Assembly: GCF_036607905.1 (NCBI RefSeq)
Contig: NZ_CP144555.1
Span: forward strand, 4,836,001 to 4,900,000
Origin: Streptomyces sp. SCSIO 75703
Lineage (GTDB): Bacteria > Actinomycetota > Actinomycetes > Streptomycetales > Streptomycetaceae
Direction of reading: 5' to 3'
DNA: 64,000 bases
Positions 1 to 7,755 of the stretch are shown here, one piece after another (position 1 is the stretch's first letter; each line of letters begins with the position of its first letter). The notes beneath the pieces are model-generated. The model was not told where the DNA came from, did not search any database, and saw only the letters and a list, made by a program, of their open reading frames with translations. A program made the translations under genes and the position numbers.

Positions 1-710
1 ACGACGCGCTCTCCGCGCCCGAGATCGTCCGCCGGCTGGGCCTGCCGCGCACCACCGTGCACGAGCTGGTCGGCACGCTCGTCGCCCGCAGGTACCTGGT
101 GCCGGTGGCCGCCGAGCCGGGACGGTACCGGCTCGGCGTCCGTCCCTACCAGCTCGGCTCCCGCTACGCCGAGGACCTCGACCTCGCCGCCGAGGGCCGG
201 CAGGTCGCCCGGGGCGTCGCCGAGACCTGCGACGAGACCGTGCACGTGGCGATCCTGGAGGACACCGACGTCATCTACATCGCCAAGGTGGACTCCACGC
301 ACGCGGTGCGCATGGTCTCCGCGGCCGGACGGCGGCTGCCCGCGCACTGCACGTCCGTCGGCAAGATGCTGCTCGCCTCGCTGCCCGAGCCGGAGCTGGA
401 CGCCCGGTTCCCCGACGGGACGGAGCTGGCCGCGATGACGCCGAACAGCATCACCGACCCGGCGGTGCTGCGCGAGGCCCTGGCCGGCGTCCGCGCCCGC
501 GGCGTCGCCGTCGAGAACCGCGAGTCCAACGCGGACGTCTCCTGCGTCGCCGCCCCGGTCCGCGACCGCTCCGGGCGGGTCGTCGCCGCGCTCTCCATCT
601 CCGTTCCCCTGATCCGCTGGAGCGAGGAGCGCCGCGCGGAACTGGAGCGGCTCGCCGTCGAGGGCGCCGCCGAACTCTCCGAACGGCTCGGCCACCGGAG
701 GGCGGCGTGA
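1..710 (+). CDS. IclR-family transcriptional regulator (5' end outside window)
   Basis: The reading frame is open from the first bases. The first visible residues form the second half of a winged helix-turn-helix (EIVRRLGLPRTTVHELV), followed by the IclR effector domain with YIAKVDS, SVGKMLLAS and the C-terminal VAAPVRD and ALSISVP blocks. About 30-40 N-terminal residues are missing. IclR proteins bind a small metabolite and usually repress a neighbouring catabolic operon. The stop overlaps the start of the SMP-30 gene by 4 bp (GTGA), so the two are translationally coupled. The effector is therefore probably a sugar acid or lactone, which is inference. Confidence 0.93.
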   Translation, partial: DALSAPEIVRRLGLPRTTVHELVGTLVARRYLVPVAAEPGRYRLGVRPYQLGSRYAEDLDLAAEGRQVARGVAETCDETVHVAILEDTDVIYIAKVDSTHAVRMVSAAGRRLPAHCTSVGKMLLASLPEPELDARFPDGTELAAMTPNSITDPAVLREALAGVRARGVAVENRESNADVSCVAAPVRDRSGRVVAALSISVPLIRWSEERRAELERLAVEGAAELSERLGHRRAA

Positions 711-1549
711 GGTGGCGGGTGGCGGTCCCGGCCGCGGCGGAACTCGGCGAGGGGCCCGTCTGGGACCCGGCCGGCGCGACCCTGGTCTGGGTGGACATCC
801 TCGGCTCCCGCGTGCACACCCTCGACCCGGCCACCGGCCGGCGCACGCAGCGCACCACCGACCAGCACGTCGGCGCCGCCCTGCCGCGCGCCGGCGGCGG
901 ACTCGTCCTGTCCCTGCGCGACGGCGTCTTCCTCCTCGACCCGGACGGCACCCTGCGTCCGCTGCACCGCGACCCGGTGCCCGGCCGCCGGGCCAACGAC
1001 GCCGCCGTCGCCCCCGACGGCAGCCTGTGGGCGGGCACCATGCGCTACGACGAGGCCGGGGGCGGCGGCACCCTGAGCCGGATCACCGGCGACGGCACCG
1101 CGACGACCGTCCTCGACGACGTGTCGATCAGCAACGGCATCGGCTGGAGCCCCGACGGACGGCTGATGTACTACGTCGACACGCCGACCCGGCGCATCGA
1201 CGTCTTCGACCACGAGGCCGGGCGGATCGGCGGCCGGCGCACCCTCGCCGCGCTGGAGGAGGGCGCCGGGTACCCCGACGGGCTCACCGTGGACGCCGAG
1301 GGCTGCGTGTGGCTGGCGCTGTGGGACGGGGCGGCGCTGCGCCGCTACACGCCGGACGGCCGCCTCGACCGGGTGGTCCGGCTGCCGGTGCCGCGCGTGA
1401 CGTCCTGCGCCTTCGGCGGTCCGGACCTGACGGACCTGTACGTGACGACGGCCCGGGCGGGGCTGACGGCACCGCACCCGCTCGCCGGGGCGCTGCTGGT
1501 GCTGCCGGGGGCGGGGCAGGGGCTGCCGCAGCCGGCCTTCGCGGGCTGA
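707..1549 (+). CDS. SMP-30/gluconolactonase-family lactonase
   Basis: A 280-residue six-bladed beta-propeller of the SMP-30 family. These metal-dependent enzymes hydrolyse sugar lactones to sugar acids in the cytoplasm. The usual metal ligands are present: Glu in ELGEGPVWD near residue 14, Asn in RANDAAV, Asn in SNGIGWS and Asp in YPDGLTVD. The GTG start lies inside the stop region of the IclR gene. It fits between a sugar dehydrogenase and the sugar-acid dehydratase at 20.1-21.2 kb in an oxidative sugar pathway. The specific lactone is not known. Confidence 0.9.
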   Translation: MRWRVAVPAAAELGEGPVWDPAGATLVWVDILGSRVHTLDPATGRRTQRTTDQHVGAALPRAGGGLVLSLRDGVFLLDPDGTLRPLHRDPVPGRRANDAAVAPDGSLWAGTMRYDEAGGGGTLSRITGDGTATTVLDDVSISNGIGWSPDGRLMYYVDTPTRRIDVFDHEAGRIGGRRTLAALEEGAGYPDGLTVDAEGCVWLALWDGAALRRYTPDGRLDRVVRLPVPRVTSCAFGGPDLTDLYVTTARAGLTAPHPLAGALLVLPGAGQGLPQPAFAG

Positions 1550-1695
1550 CCGGCCCGGAGCGGCGCCCCCCCCGGCGCCCGGCACGCCCGCACCCCGGCC
1601 CCCGGCGCGTCCGCACCCGGCGTCCCCGGCCCCCCGGCGCCCCCGGCGGTGCCTCGGGTCCCGGGGACCGGGCCGCACCCCCGGCGCTCCGCCGC

Positions 1696-3102
1696 TCAGG
1701 CCCCCGTGCGGTCCAGGGCGTGCACCGTCCGCCACTCGGCGCGGGACAGCGGGGGCTGGGCGGCCGGCGGCAGCACGGGACCCGTCAGGGTGGACAGCAG
1801 CGCGCCCGGGCGCAGCACCCGGCCCGGTCCGGCGAGGAGGCTGGTGACGTCCCACAGCGCGGCGGCGGCCTGGTACGAGCCGGTCGCCGCCCGGGTCAGC
1901 CGCCGGGTGTACGCCGCGACGAGCCGGTCGGCCGGGCTCGCCGCGGCCCCCCGCGTGGCCGGGTACATGACGTCCTGGCCGACCGCCACCGCCCAGGCCG
2001 CGTCCACCGGCCGCGCGGCGCCCCGCTGCACCCGGCGGGCCAGCCCCGGCGCGCCGGCACCGGAGCGGCGCACCTCCTCGGCCAGCGCGCGGGCGCCCAT
2101 CGCCGCGACGGACATGCCCTGCCCGTAGGCCGGGTTGAAGGTGGCGAGCGCGTCCCCGAGGACGACGAACCCCTCGGGCCAGTGCCGGGCCCGCTCCACG
2201 TAGCGGCGCACGTTGCTGGTGCTGCGGCCGACGTGGACGTCGGTCACCGGTTCGGCGCCGGAGATCAGCCGGCCCACCAGGGGGTGCGGCAGGTCCAGGG
2301 TGTAGCGCAGGAAGCCGTCCGGGTCGGCGGGCGGCTCGCCGCCCCGGGTGCCGGCCAGGCTGACCAGCCAGCGGCCGTCCTCGATCGGCATCACCATGCC
2401 GCTGCGGCCCGGCCGGGAGGCGTACGGGTTCGCCTGGAGCACCGTCAGCGGGAAGTTTTCGGCGCCCTCGGGCACCCGGTACAGGCGGGTGGCGTTGACC
2501 AGTCCCGCGTCCACGGTGCGCTCCTCGACACCGCGGACGCCGACGCCGTCCAGCCAGTGCAGCAGCCGCGAGCCGCGCCCGCTCGCGTCGACGACGAGGT
2601 CGGCGTCGAGCACCTCCTCCGGGCCGGTGCCGTCCGCCGGGGCGGCGACCACCCCCGTCACGCGGTGCGAACCACCGGTCAGAGCACGTGCGTTGGCCTT
2701 GCGGACGGTGGCGCCGGTGTGGGCGAGGACGGTCTCGCGGACCACCCAGTCGACCAGCGCGCGGCTGCACGTGACCATCCGGGGGCCCTCGTGGCGCCAG
2801 CGCCGTAACCAGCCGTCGGGGGTGAGGGCCACCATGCCGTTGCCGAGGGGTATCTCGTGGGCGCCGGCGGTGAGCAGCCGCTTGCGCAGGCCGGCGCCGG
2901 GCAGCAGGTCCTCCATGGCGGCCAGGCCCCCGGCCATCAGCAGGTGCGCGTGACGGCCCTGCGGCAGCCCGCGCCGGTGCTCGGGCCCGTCGGGGAGGTC
3001 GTCGCGCTCCAGCACGATCACCTCGTCCACCGCGGGGGACAGCGCCGCCGCGGCCAGCATGCCGGCCAGACCGGCACCGATGACGACAGCTCTACGGGAC
3101 AT
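1696..3102 (-). CDS. FAD-dependent monooxygenase/oxidoreductase
   Basis: A 468-residue flavoprotein. A Rossmann GAGLAG motif is at residues 9-14, the second nucleotide contact ERDD lies near residue 35, and the late FAD motif GDALATFNPAYGQGMS is clear. The fold is that of aromatic hydroxylases, geranylgeranyl reductases and flavin halogenases. No halogenase WxWxIP motif is seen. The ATG at 3102 was chosen because GGAG lies just upstream; the frame stays open further upstream without similarity. The gene is last in a minus-strand run and sits 14 bp after a seven-helix membrane protein gene, so it is probably co-transcribed. The substrate is unknown. Confidence 0.85.
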   Translation of the reverse strand: MSRRAVVIGAGLAGMLAAAALSPAVDEVIVLERDDLPDGPEHRRGLPQGRHAHLLMAGGLAAMEDLLPGAGLRKRLLTAGAHEIPLGNGMVALTPDGWLRRWRHEGPRMVTCSRALVDWVVRETVLAHTGATVRKANARALTGGSHRVTGVVAAPADGTGPEEVLDADLVVDASGRGSRLLHWLDGVGVRGVEERTVDAGLVNATRLYRVPEGAENFPLTVLQANPYASRPGRSGMVMPIEDGRWLVSLAGTRGGEPPADPDGFLRYTLDLPHPLVGRLISGAEPVTDVHVGRSTSNVRRYVERARHWPEGFVVLGDALATFNPAYGQGMSVAAMGARALAEEVRRSGAGAPGLARRVQRGAARPVDAAWAVAVGQDVMYPATRGAAASPADRLVAAYTRRLTRAATGSYQAAAALWDVTSLLAGPGRVLRPGALLSTLTGPVLPPAAQPPLSRAEWRTVHALDRTGA

Positions 3103-3116
3103 GGATCTCCTCGTCT

Positions 3117-4304
3117 TCAGCCATGGGTCCAGCCGTGGGCGGCCCTCACCGTACCCTCGCGCGCCGGTGCGCCGGCCGGCGCACGGCCCAGCGTGCGGGC
3201 GAGTTCGACCAGCGCGCCCGGTCCCGACACCTGCGTGGCGTGCAGGCGGTAGGTGCTCGGGTCGGCCGGCGGCTCCTCGTGGGCGGCGGCGCGGCGGGCG
3301 GCGTCGGTGAGCATCGCGGCCTCCGCGGCCAGCCGGGCCTGGCGGGCGGTGCGGCCCGCGCGCAGGGCGGCCTCGTGCTCCCGCTCGCGCACCCGGTCGT
3401 CGAAGTACGGGGCGAGCGCCAGCAGCGCGTCGTGGATCGACACCTCCCGCCACTGCAGCCGCTCGCGCGGCGACTGCCACCAGGAGGCGGCCGGTTTCGG
3501 CGCGGTCGGCGCGAACCGCAGCAGCGCCCACAGCGGGCCGAGCCGGCGGTAGTCGCCGAGGCCCCGCCACTGGGCGACGGCGGCCGGCAGCAGCCGGGGC
3601 AGCACGAACCCGGCGGAGCAGACCAGGGCGCCGAGCGAGGCCATGGGCGGGGCCAGGGTGGTGGACAGGAAGTCGACGTCGTGGCCGTACCAGCGGGCCA
3701 CCACCGCGGTGTACTTGGCCAGTTGGAAGCCGACCAGGTCGAGCAGGCTGCCGGCGAGGATCAGCCGCAGCCCGGTGCGCAGCAGCCCGGTCACCTCGCG
3801 GCCCCATTTGACGCAGACGGCGCACATCACGAGCGTCGCCGCGCTGTGCCCGGCGAGGTAGAGCAGGATCATCTCCCGCATGAACGGCGTGTTCGCGTAG
3901 TACGTGTCGAGGTCGGTGAGCCGTTCGTCGGGCGCCTCGGCCAGGGTGAACAGCACGACGAGGGCGGCGATGAGGACCGCGTAGGCGGCCATGCTGGCCA
4001 GCACCCGGCGCCGTATCCGGGACCTCGGGCCGCCGCGCCAGTTGACGAGCAGCACGAGCAGCGCGCAACTGTAGGCGGAGAGCATGCCGTAGGTCAGCGG
4101 CGCGCCGAAGTTCACCACGCCCGTCAGGTCGTTGACGGCGGCGAGGGTCGGCGGGGCCGCGCAGACCAGGACCAGCGCGCCCAGCAGGATCGCCGCGCAG
4201 GTGGAGACGGTGAGCGTGCCGAGCACGGGTCTGCCGGGCCGCCGGAACAGCACCAGGCAGGACAGCGCGAACACCCCGGCCGCCCCGTACACGAGGAGGT
4301 TCAT
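3117..4304 (-). CDS. MAB_1171c/DUF6545-type seven-helix membrane protein, paralogue 1
   Basis: A 395-residue protein with seven hydrophobic helices in its first 240 residues and a soluble C-terminal helical part. It shares conserved blocks with the genes at 4336-5535 and 6171-7400: NWRGG after helix 3, LDTYYANTPF before helix 5, KYTAVVARWYGHD after helix 6, LAPP in helix 7 and VSIHDALL in the soluble part. Family members are annotated as putative transporters, but no function is proven. The start ATG at 4304 has GGGAG upstream. It lies 31 bp after paralogue 2 and 14 bp before the FAD enzyme gene. Confidence 0.8.
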   Translation of the reverse strand: MNLLVYGAAGVFALSCLVLFRRPGRPVLGTLTVSTCAAILLGALVLVCAAPPTLAAVNDLTGVVNFGAPLTYGMLSAYSCALLVLLVNWRGGPRSRIRRRVLASMAAYAVLIAALVVLFTLAEAPDERLTDLDTYYANTPFMREMILLYLAGHSAATLVMCAVCVKWGREVTGLLRTGLRLILAGSLLDLVGFQLAKYTAVVARWYGHDVDFLSTTLAPPMASLGALVCSAGFVLPRLLPAAVAQWRGLGDYRRLGPLWALLRFAPTAPKPAASWWQSPRERLQWREVSIHDALLALAPYFDDRVREREHEAALRAGRTARQARLAAEAAMLTDAARRAAAHEEPPADPSTYRLHATQVSGPGALVELARTLGRAPAGAPAREGTVRAAHGWTHG

Positions 4305-4335
4305 GCCGGTGGACTCCCTTCGACACGCGGCCGGT

Positions 4336-5535
4336 TCATACGGCACCGGTCACGGCGGCCGGTCCGCGTCCGCGGGGCGCGGGGGCGGCGGCGGGGGCGG
4401 TGGCCAGGGCGTCGGCGATGCGGGCCAGGGCGGCCGGTCCGGGCAGCCGGTGGGGGAGCGCGCAGGCGCCGCCGCCGGGCCGCTCCCGCTCGTCCGGCTC
4501 GTCCCGCTCTCCCCGGCCCGCCCGGTGCGCCGCGTCGGCGACGACGGCCGCCCAGGCGGCGGCCTCGGCCCGCTCGGCGTCGCCCGTGGCGCGCAGCGCG
4601 TCCTCGCGCACCCGGTCGAACAGGGCCGCGTCGAGGTGCGGGGCGAGGTGGCCGAGCGCGTTGTGGATGCTGGTCTGGCGCCACATCAGCCGGGCGCCCG
4701 GCGAGACCGCGCGGGGCCGGGGCAGCCGCAGGGAGCGCCTGGTGAGGAGGTCGTCGAGGACCCGCTCCAGCGGCTCCAGCCGCAGGTAGGCGCGGCGGGC
4801 CCGCCGCCGTCGCGCCCAGCCCGGCACGGCCAGCGGGATCAGCACCCCGGTGACGGTGAGCACGGCGCTGCCCGCCGCGGCTGTCGGGGAGACGTCCGTG
4901 ACCAGCACCTGCCAGTCCCGGCCGGTCCAGCGGGCGGCTACCGCGGCCAGCTTGGAGAGGCTGTACCCGGCGTTGCACAGGGCGCCCGCCCCGAGCACCG
5001 TCAGCCCCAGGCGCAGCGGCCCGCGCACCCGCCGGGCCCAGCGCAGCGCGGAGACGGTGGTGACGGTGACCGCGGCGAGGTGCCCGAGCAGGTAGAGCAC
5101 GATCATCTGGCCGATGAACGGCGTCGTCGCGTAGTAGAGATCCAGGTCGGTACGGCGTTCCACCGGGGCGTCGCCGAGGGCGAAGGAGACGGCGATGCCG
5201 AGCACGACCAGCGCGTAGGCGAGCATCCAGCGGCGGGCCACCGCCCGCACCCGGGGCCCGCCCCGCCAGTGCACGACGAGCACCTGGGCGGCGGCGCTGT
5301 ACGCGGTGACGGAGGCGTAGGTGAGCGGCGCGGCCAGGTTCGGCACCCCGCTCAGGTCGTTGACGGCGCCCACGGTGGGCGGGGCGCCGAGGAGGAAGCA
5401 GAGCCCGGCCAGGGCCAGCACCGCGCAGATGGCCCGGAGGTAGGGGTCGCGGCGGTGCCGTACGAGGTCGGGGGCCTTGGCGGCCAGACCCAGCCAGAGC
5501 ACGGCGCAGCTCGCGTAGTTGACCATGGCGTTCAT
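4336..5535 (-). CDS. MAB_1171c/DUF6545-type seven-helix membrane protein, paralogue 2
   Basis: A 399-residue paralogue of its neighbours, with the same order of seven helices and a soluble tail. Shared blocks are HWRGG, LDLYYATTPF, KLAAVAARWTGRD, VSPT and TSIHNAL. The C-terminus is Ala/Pro/Arg-rich and diverged. The ATG at 5535 overlaps the stop of the metallopeptidase gene (ATGA); a second ATG three codons later is possible. The overlap implies translational coupling, so protease and membrane protein are made together. Function is unknown; sensor and transporter are both possible. Confidence 0.8.
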   Translation of the reverse strand: MNAMVNYASCAVLWLGLAAKAPDLVRHRRDPYLRAICAVLALAGLCFLLGAPPTVGAVNDLSGVPNLAAPLTYASVTAYSAAAQVLVVHWRGGPRVRAVARRWMLAYALVVLGIAVSFALGDAPVERRTDLDLYYATTPFIGQMIVLYLLGHLAAVTVTTVSALRWARRVRGPLRLGLTVLGAGALCNAGYSLSKLAAVAARWTGRDWQVLVTDVSPTAAAGSAVLTVTGVLIPLAVPGWARRRRARRAYLRLEPLERVLDDLLTRRSLRLPRPRAVSPGARLMWRQTSIHNALGHLAPHLDAALFDRVREDALRATGDAERAEAAAWAAVVADAAHRAGRGERDEPDERERPGGGACALPHRLPGPAALARIADALATAPAAAPAPRGRGPAAVTGAV

Positions 5536-6059
5536 CCGTGCGGACCACGGTAGTTGAGGGCCGCCCCGATGCGTTCGGCCAGGCCCTGGGCGTCCTCGTC
5601 GCGGGCCGCGTGCACCGAGTCCTCGGACGCCTCCAGCCAGGCCCGCAGCCGGCGGCCCATCAGCATGCCGAACCGGTCGGCCTCGCGTTCCTCGGCGAGG
5701 CTGAAGTCGGTGCGGGCCGCGACCGGCCGGGGGGCGGCGCCGTGCGTCCGGGTGCGCGCGGCGGCCTCGGCGCGGCGGCGGTTCATGTGCCACACCTCGT
5801 GGGTGAGGATGACGATCTGGTGCCACACGGCGGCCCGGCGGTCCACGACGACGATGTCGTGCGTCTCGGCCTCCAGCCACAGGCCGCTGGCCGTGTGTGG
5901 CGGGAAGCTTTCCCTGCGGACCACGATCTCGCGCCCCCGCCAGGCGGCGACGGACGCGACCAGCGCCTCGAACAGGACCTCCGGATCGGCCGGGACCGGC
6001 ACCCGGATGGGGGCGATGAGCGCGTCGGCCAGACGTCGCATCTGCCTGTTCGTGCGCAC
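5532..6059 (-). CDS. ImmA/IrrE-like zinc metallopeptidase
   Basis: A 175-residue protein with an HExxH zinc motif (HEVWH) inside ILTHEVWHMNRRR and a downstream EEREADRFG block that matches the third ligand of IrrE/ImmA (M78) peptidases. Such enzymes cleave regulators, for example ImmR in ICEBs1 or DdrO in Deinococcus. The GTG start at 6059 is preceded by GAGGAG, which decides it over the ATG at 6041. No XRE-type substrate gene is in this window. The stop overlaps the next membrane protein gene. The target is probably outside the window or is a neighbour (inference). Confidence 0.82.
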   Translation of the reverse strand: MRTNRQMRRLADALIAPIRVPVPADPEVLFEALVASVAAWRGREIVVRRESFPPHTASGLWLEAETHDIVVVDRRAAVWHQIVILTHEVWHMNRRRAEAAARTRTHGAAPRPVAARTDFSLAEEREADRFGMLMGRRLRAWLEASEDSVHAARDEDAQGLAERIGAALNYRGPHG

Positions 6060-6170
6060 CGTTCTCCTCTCACGTCGTCTCCTGCCCGCGAGAAGCCGCG
6101 CGGGCAGGCCGCGGCGGCGCGCGGCGTCGGCGCCGTCCGGTGCGTGCAATATGCCAAGCCGACGGCGGCC

Positions 6171-7400
6171 TCAGCCACTTCCGGTCCCCCCGGCCAGCCG
6201 GATTCCGCCGTCCCGGGCATCGGCGCGGGCCCGCACCGCCCGCAGCGCCTCGGGGCTGCGCAGGGCGCGGGAGACGGCGCCGATCTCGCGGAGCAGCGCG
6301 GCCGTGCCGGGGGCGTCCGCGGTCCGGCCGGGGTCGCCGGGCCGCCGGCGCCGGGCGTCGACGGCGTCCGCGATGGCCACCGCGGCGGCCAGCGCGCGGG
6401 CCCGCTCCGGCGGGTGGCCGAGGGCGCGGGCGGCGTCGTAGGAGCGGTGGCGCAGGTCCTCGTCGAGGGCGCGGGCGAGCGGCAGCAGGGCGTCGCGGAT
6501 GAACGTCTCCCGGCGGGTCAGCCGCAGTTCGGGCCCGGCGAACGGCGCGAACGCGTCCCGCCGGCCGCCCGCCTGCCGCATCAGCGCGTACAGGGGCCCC
6601 AGTTCGCGGTGGGCGGCCCGCAGCCGCCAGCGTTCGTGCAGGTACTGGCCGGCGTGCGGCAGGATGAAGCCGATGGCGATCAGCACGGCGGACAGGCAGG
6701 CCACCGGCGGCGCCACGTCGGTGTTGAGCCGGTCCAGGTCGTGCCCCGTCCAGCGGGCCACCACGGCGGTCAGCTTGGCGGCGTCGAAGAGCAGGTTCAT
6801 CGCGTAGCCGGCGCCGAGGAACTTCAGGCCCCAGCGCAGCCAGGCGTCGAGGCCGTCGGTGCGCACCCAGTTGCGGATCAGGTTCGAGGTGATCAGCACG
6901 GCCGTGGTGTGGGCGAGGAGGTAGAGCAGGATCTCCTCGCGCATGAAGGGCGTCGTCGCGTAGTAGGTGTCCAGATCACGCAGGCGTTCCTCGGGCGCGT
7001 CGGCGAGGGCGAAGAGCACCCACAGGGCGACGATCACGCCGGAGTAGGCGCCGACGACCCGGCGGACGGCGCGGCGGGTGGCCGCGGACCGGTCGGCCGG
7101 CCCGCCCCGCCAGATGATGATCAGCAGCAGGCAGGAGGCGCAGAAGGCGGTCAGCAGGGAGTACACCCAGGGCGCCGAGATGTTGGGCACGCCGGTGACC
7201 CGGTTGACCCAGGCGATGGTGGACGGCGCGACGAACACGAAGACGGCCAGGGCCAGCAGGAGCAGTCCGCCGACCGCGAGCAGCAGGGGGTCCCCGCGGA
7301 ACCGGATGATCGTCGGCAGCTTGATCGCCAGCGCGGCGGCCAGGACGGTCGCCGGTATCCACCAGAACGACGGGTAGAACTCGCCGAGGAACCAGGTCAT
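6171..7400 (-). CDS. MAB_1171c/DUF6545-type seven-helix membrane protein, paralogue 3
   Basis: A 409-residue paralogue, first in the block in transcription order. It has seven helices, with IWRGG, LDTYYATTPF, KLTAVVARWTGHD and VAPP conserved; the soluble block reads ETFIRDALL. Unlike the other two it begins with an aromatic segment (MTWFLGEFYPSFWW). ATG 7400 has only a weak G-rich upstream sequence. A 111-bp gap separates it from the metallopeptidase gene. It may carry the promoter for the whole block in the region at 7401-7755. Confidence 0.8.
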   Translation of the reverse strand: MTWFLGEFYPSFWWIPATVLAAALAIKLPTIIRFRGDPLLLAVGGLLLLALAVFVFVAPSTIAWVNRVTGVPNISAPWVYSLLTAFCASCLLLIIIWRGGPADRSAATRRAVRRVVGAYSGVIVALWVLFALADAPEERLRDLDTYYATTPFMREEILLYLLAHTTAVLITSNLIRNWVRTDGLDAWLRWGLKFLGAGYAMNLLFDAAKLTAVVARWTGHDLDRLNTDVAPPVACLSAVLIAIGFILPHAGQYLHERWRLRAAHRELGPLYALMRQAGGRRDAFAPFAGPELRLTRRETFIRDALLPLARALDEDLRHRSYDAARALGHPPERARALAAAVAIADAVDARRRRPGDPGRTADAPGTAALLREIGAVSRALRSPEALRAVRARADARDGGIRLAGGTGSG

Positions 7401-7637
7401 CGTGCCGCGCCCCCGCCCGCGGGGCGCCCCGCGGCCCGCGCCGGAGGGCCGGTGGGTCCGCGCCGGCCGGTGGGCGGGGTCCCGCCGCATCCCCCCGTGG
7501 TGCCCGCGCGCCGGCCCCGCGCGCCGCCCGGGACGTCCATCGCTCCCCCTTCGCACCGCCGGTCCCCGGCCGAGGCTACGCGCCCGCCCCGGCCCGCGTC
7601 AGGGGAACGCCACCGCCCCGGGCTGCGGCGGGTCCCA
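7401..7637. other. Intergenic region between divergent genes
   Basis: This is the upstream region of the minus-strand membrane block. It is G/C-rich with short homopolymers and holds no convincing gene. No clear minus-strand promoter was recognised. The plus-strand promoter lies just to its right. Confidence 0.5.
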
Positions 7638-7666
7638 TTGACGCGTCCCCGCCATGACCCTACCGT
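7638..7666 (+). promoter_or_regulatory. Vegetative (HrdB-type) promoter of the GH51 gene
   Basis: TTGACG at 7638-7643 and TACCGT at 7661-7666 are separated by 17 nt, close to the streptomycete housekeeping consensus. Transcription would start near 7673, giving a leader of about 80 nt before the TTG start at 7756. Confidence 0.6.
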
Positions 7667-7755
7667 CCCGTCCGACGACACGGGCACTGTCCGGAATCTC
7701 GAACAGGCCGGTGCCGTGCGCCCCTTGACGACCTCTCCCCGCCCGGAGGACGCCC

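Noticed and set aside
275..2770. Very long minus-strand frame across the SMP-30 and flavoprotein genes
   Set aside because: Arg/Gly/Pro-rich translation typical of a shadow frame in high-GC DNA; real genes with family motifs cover the region.
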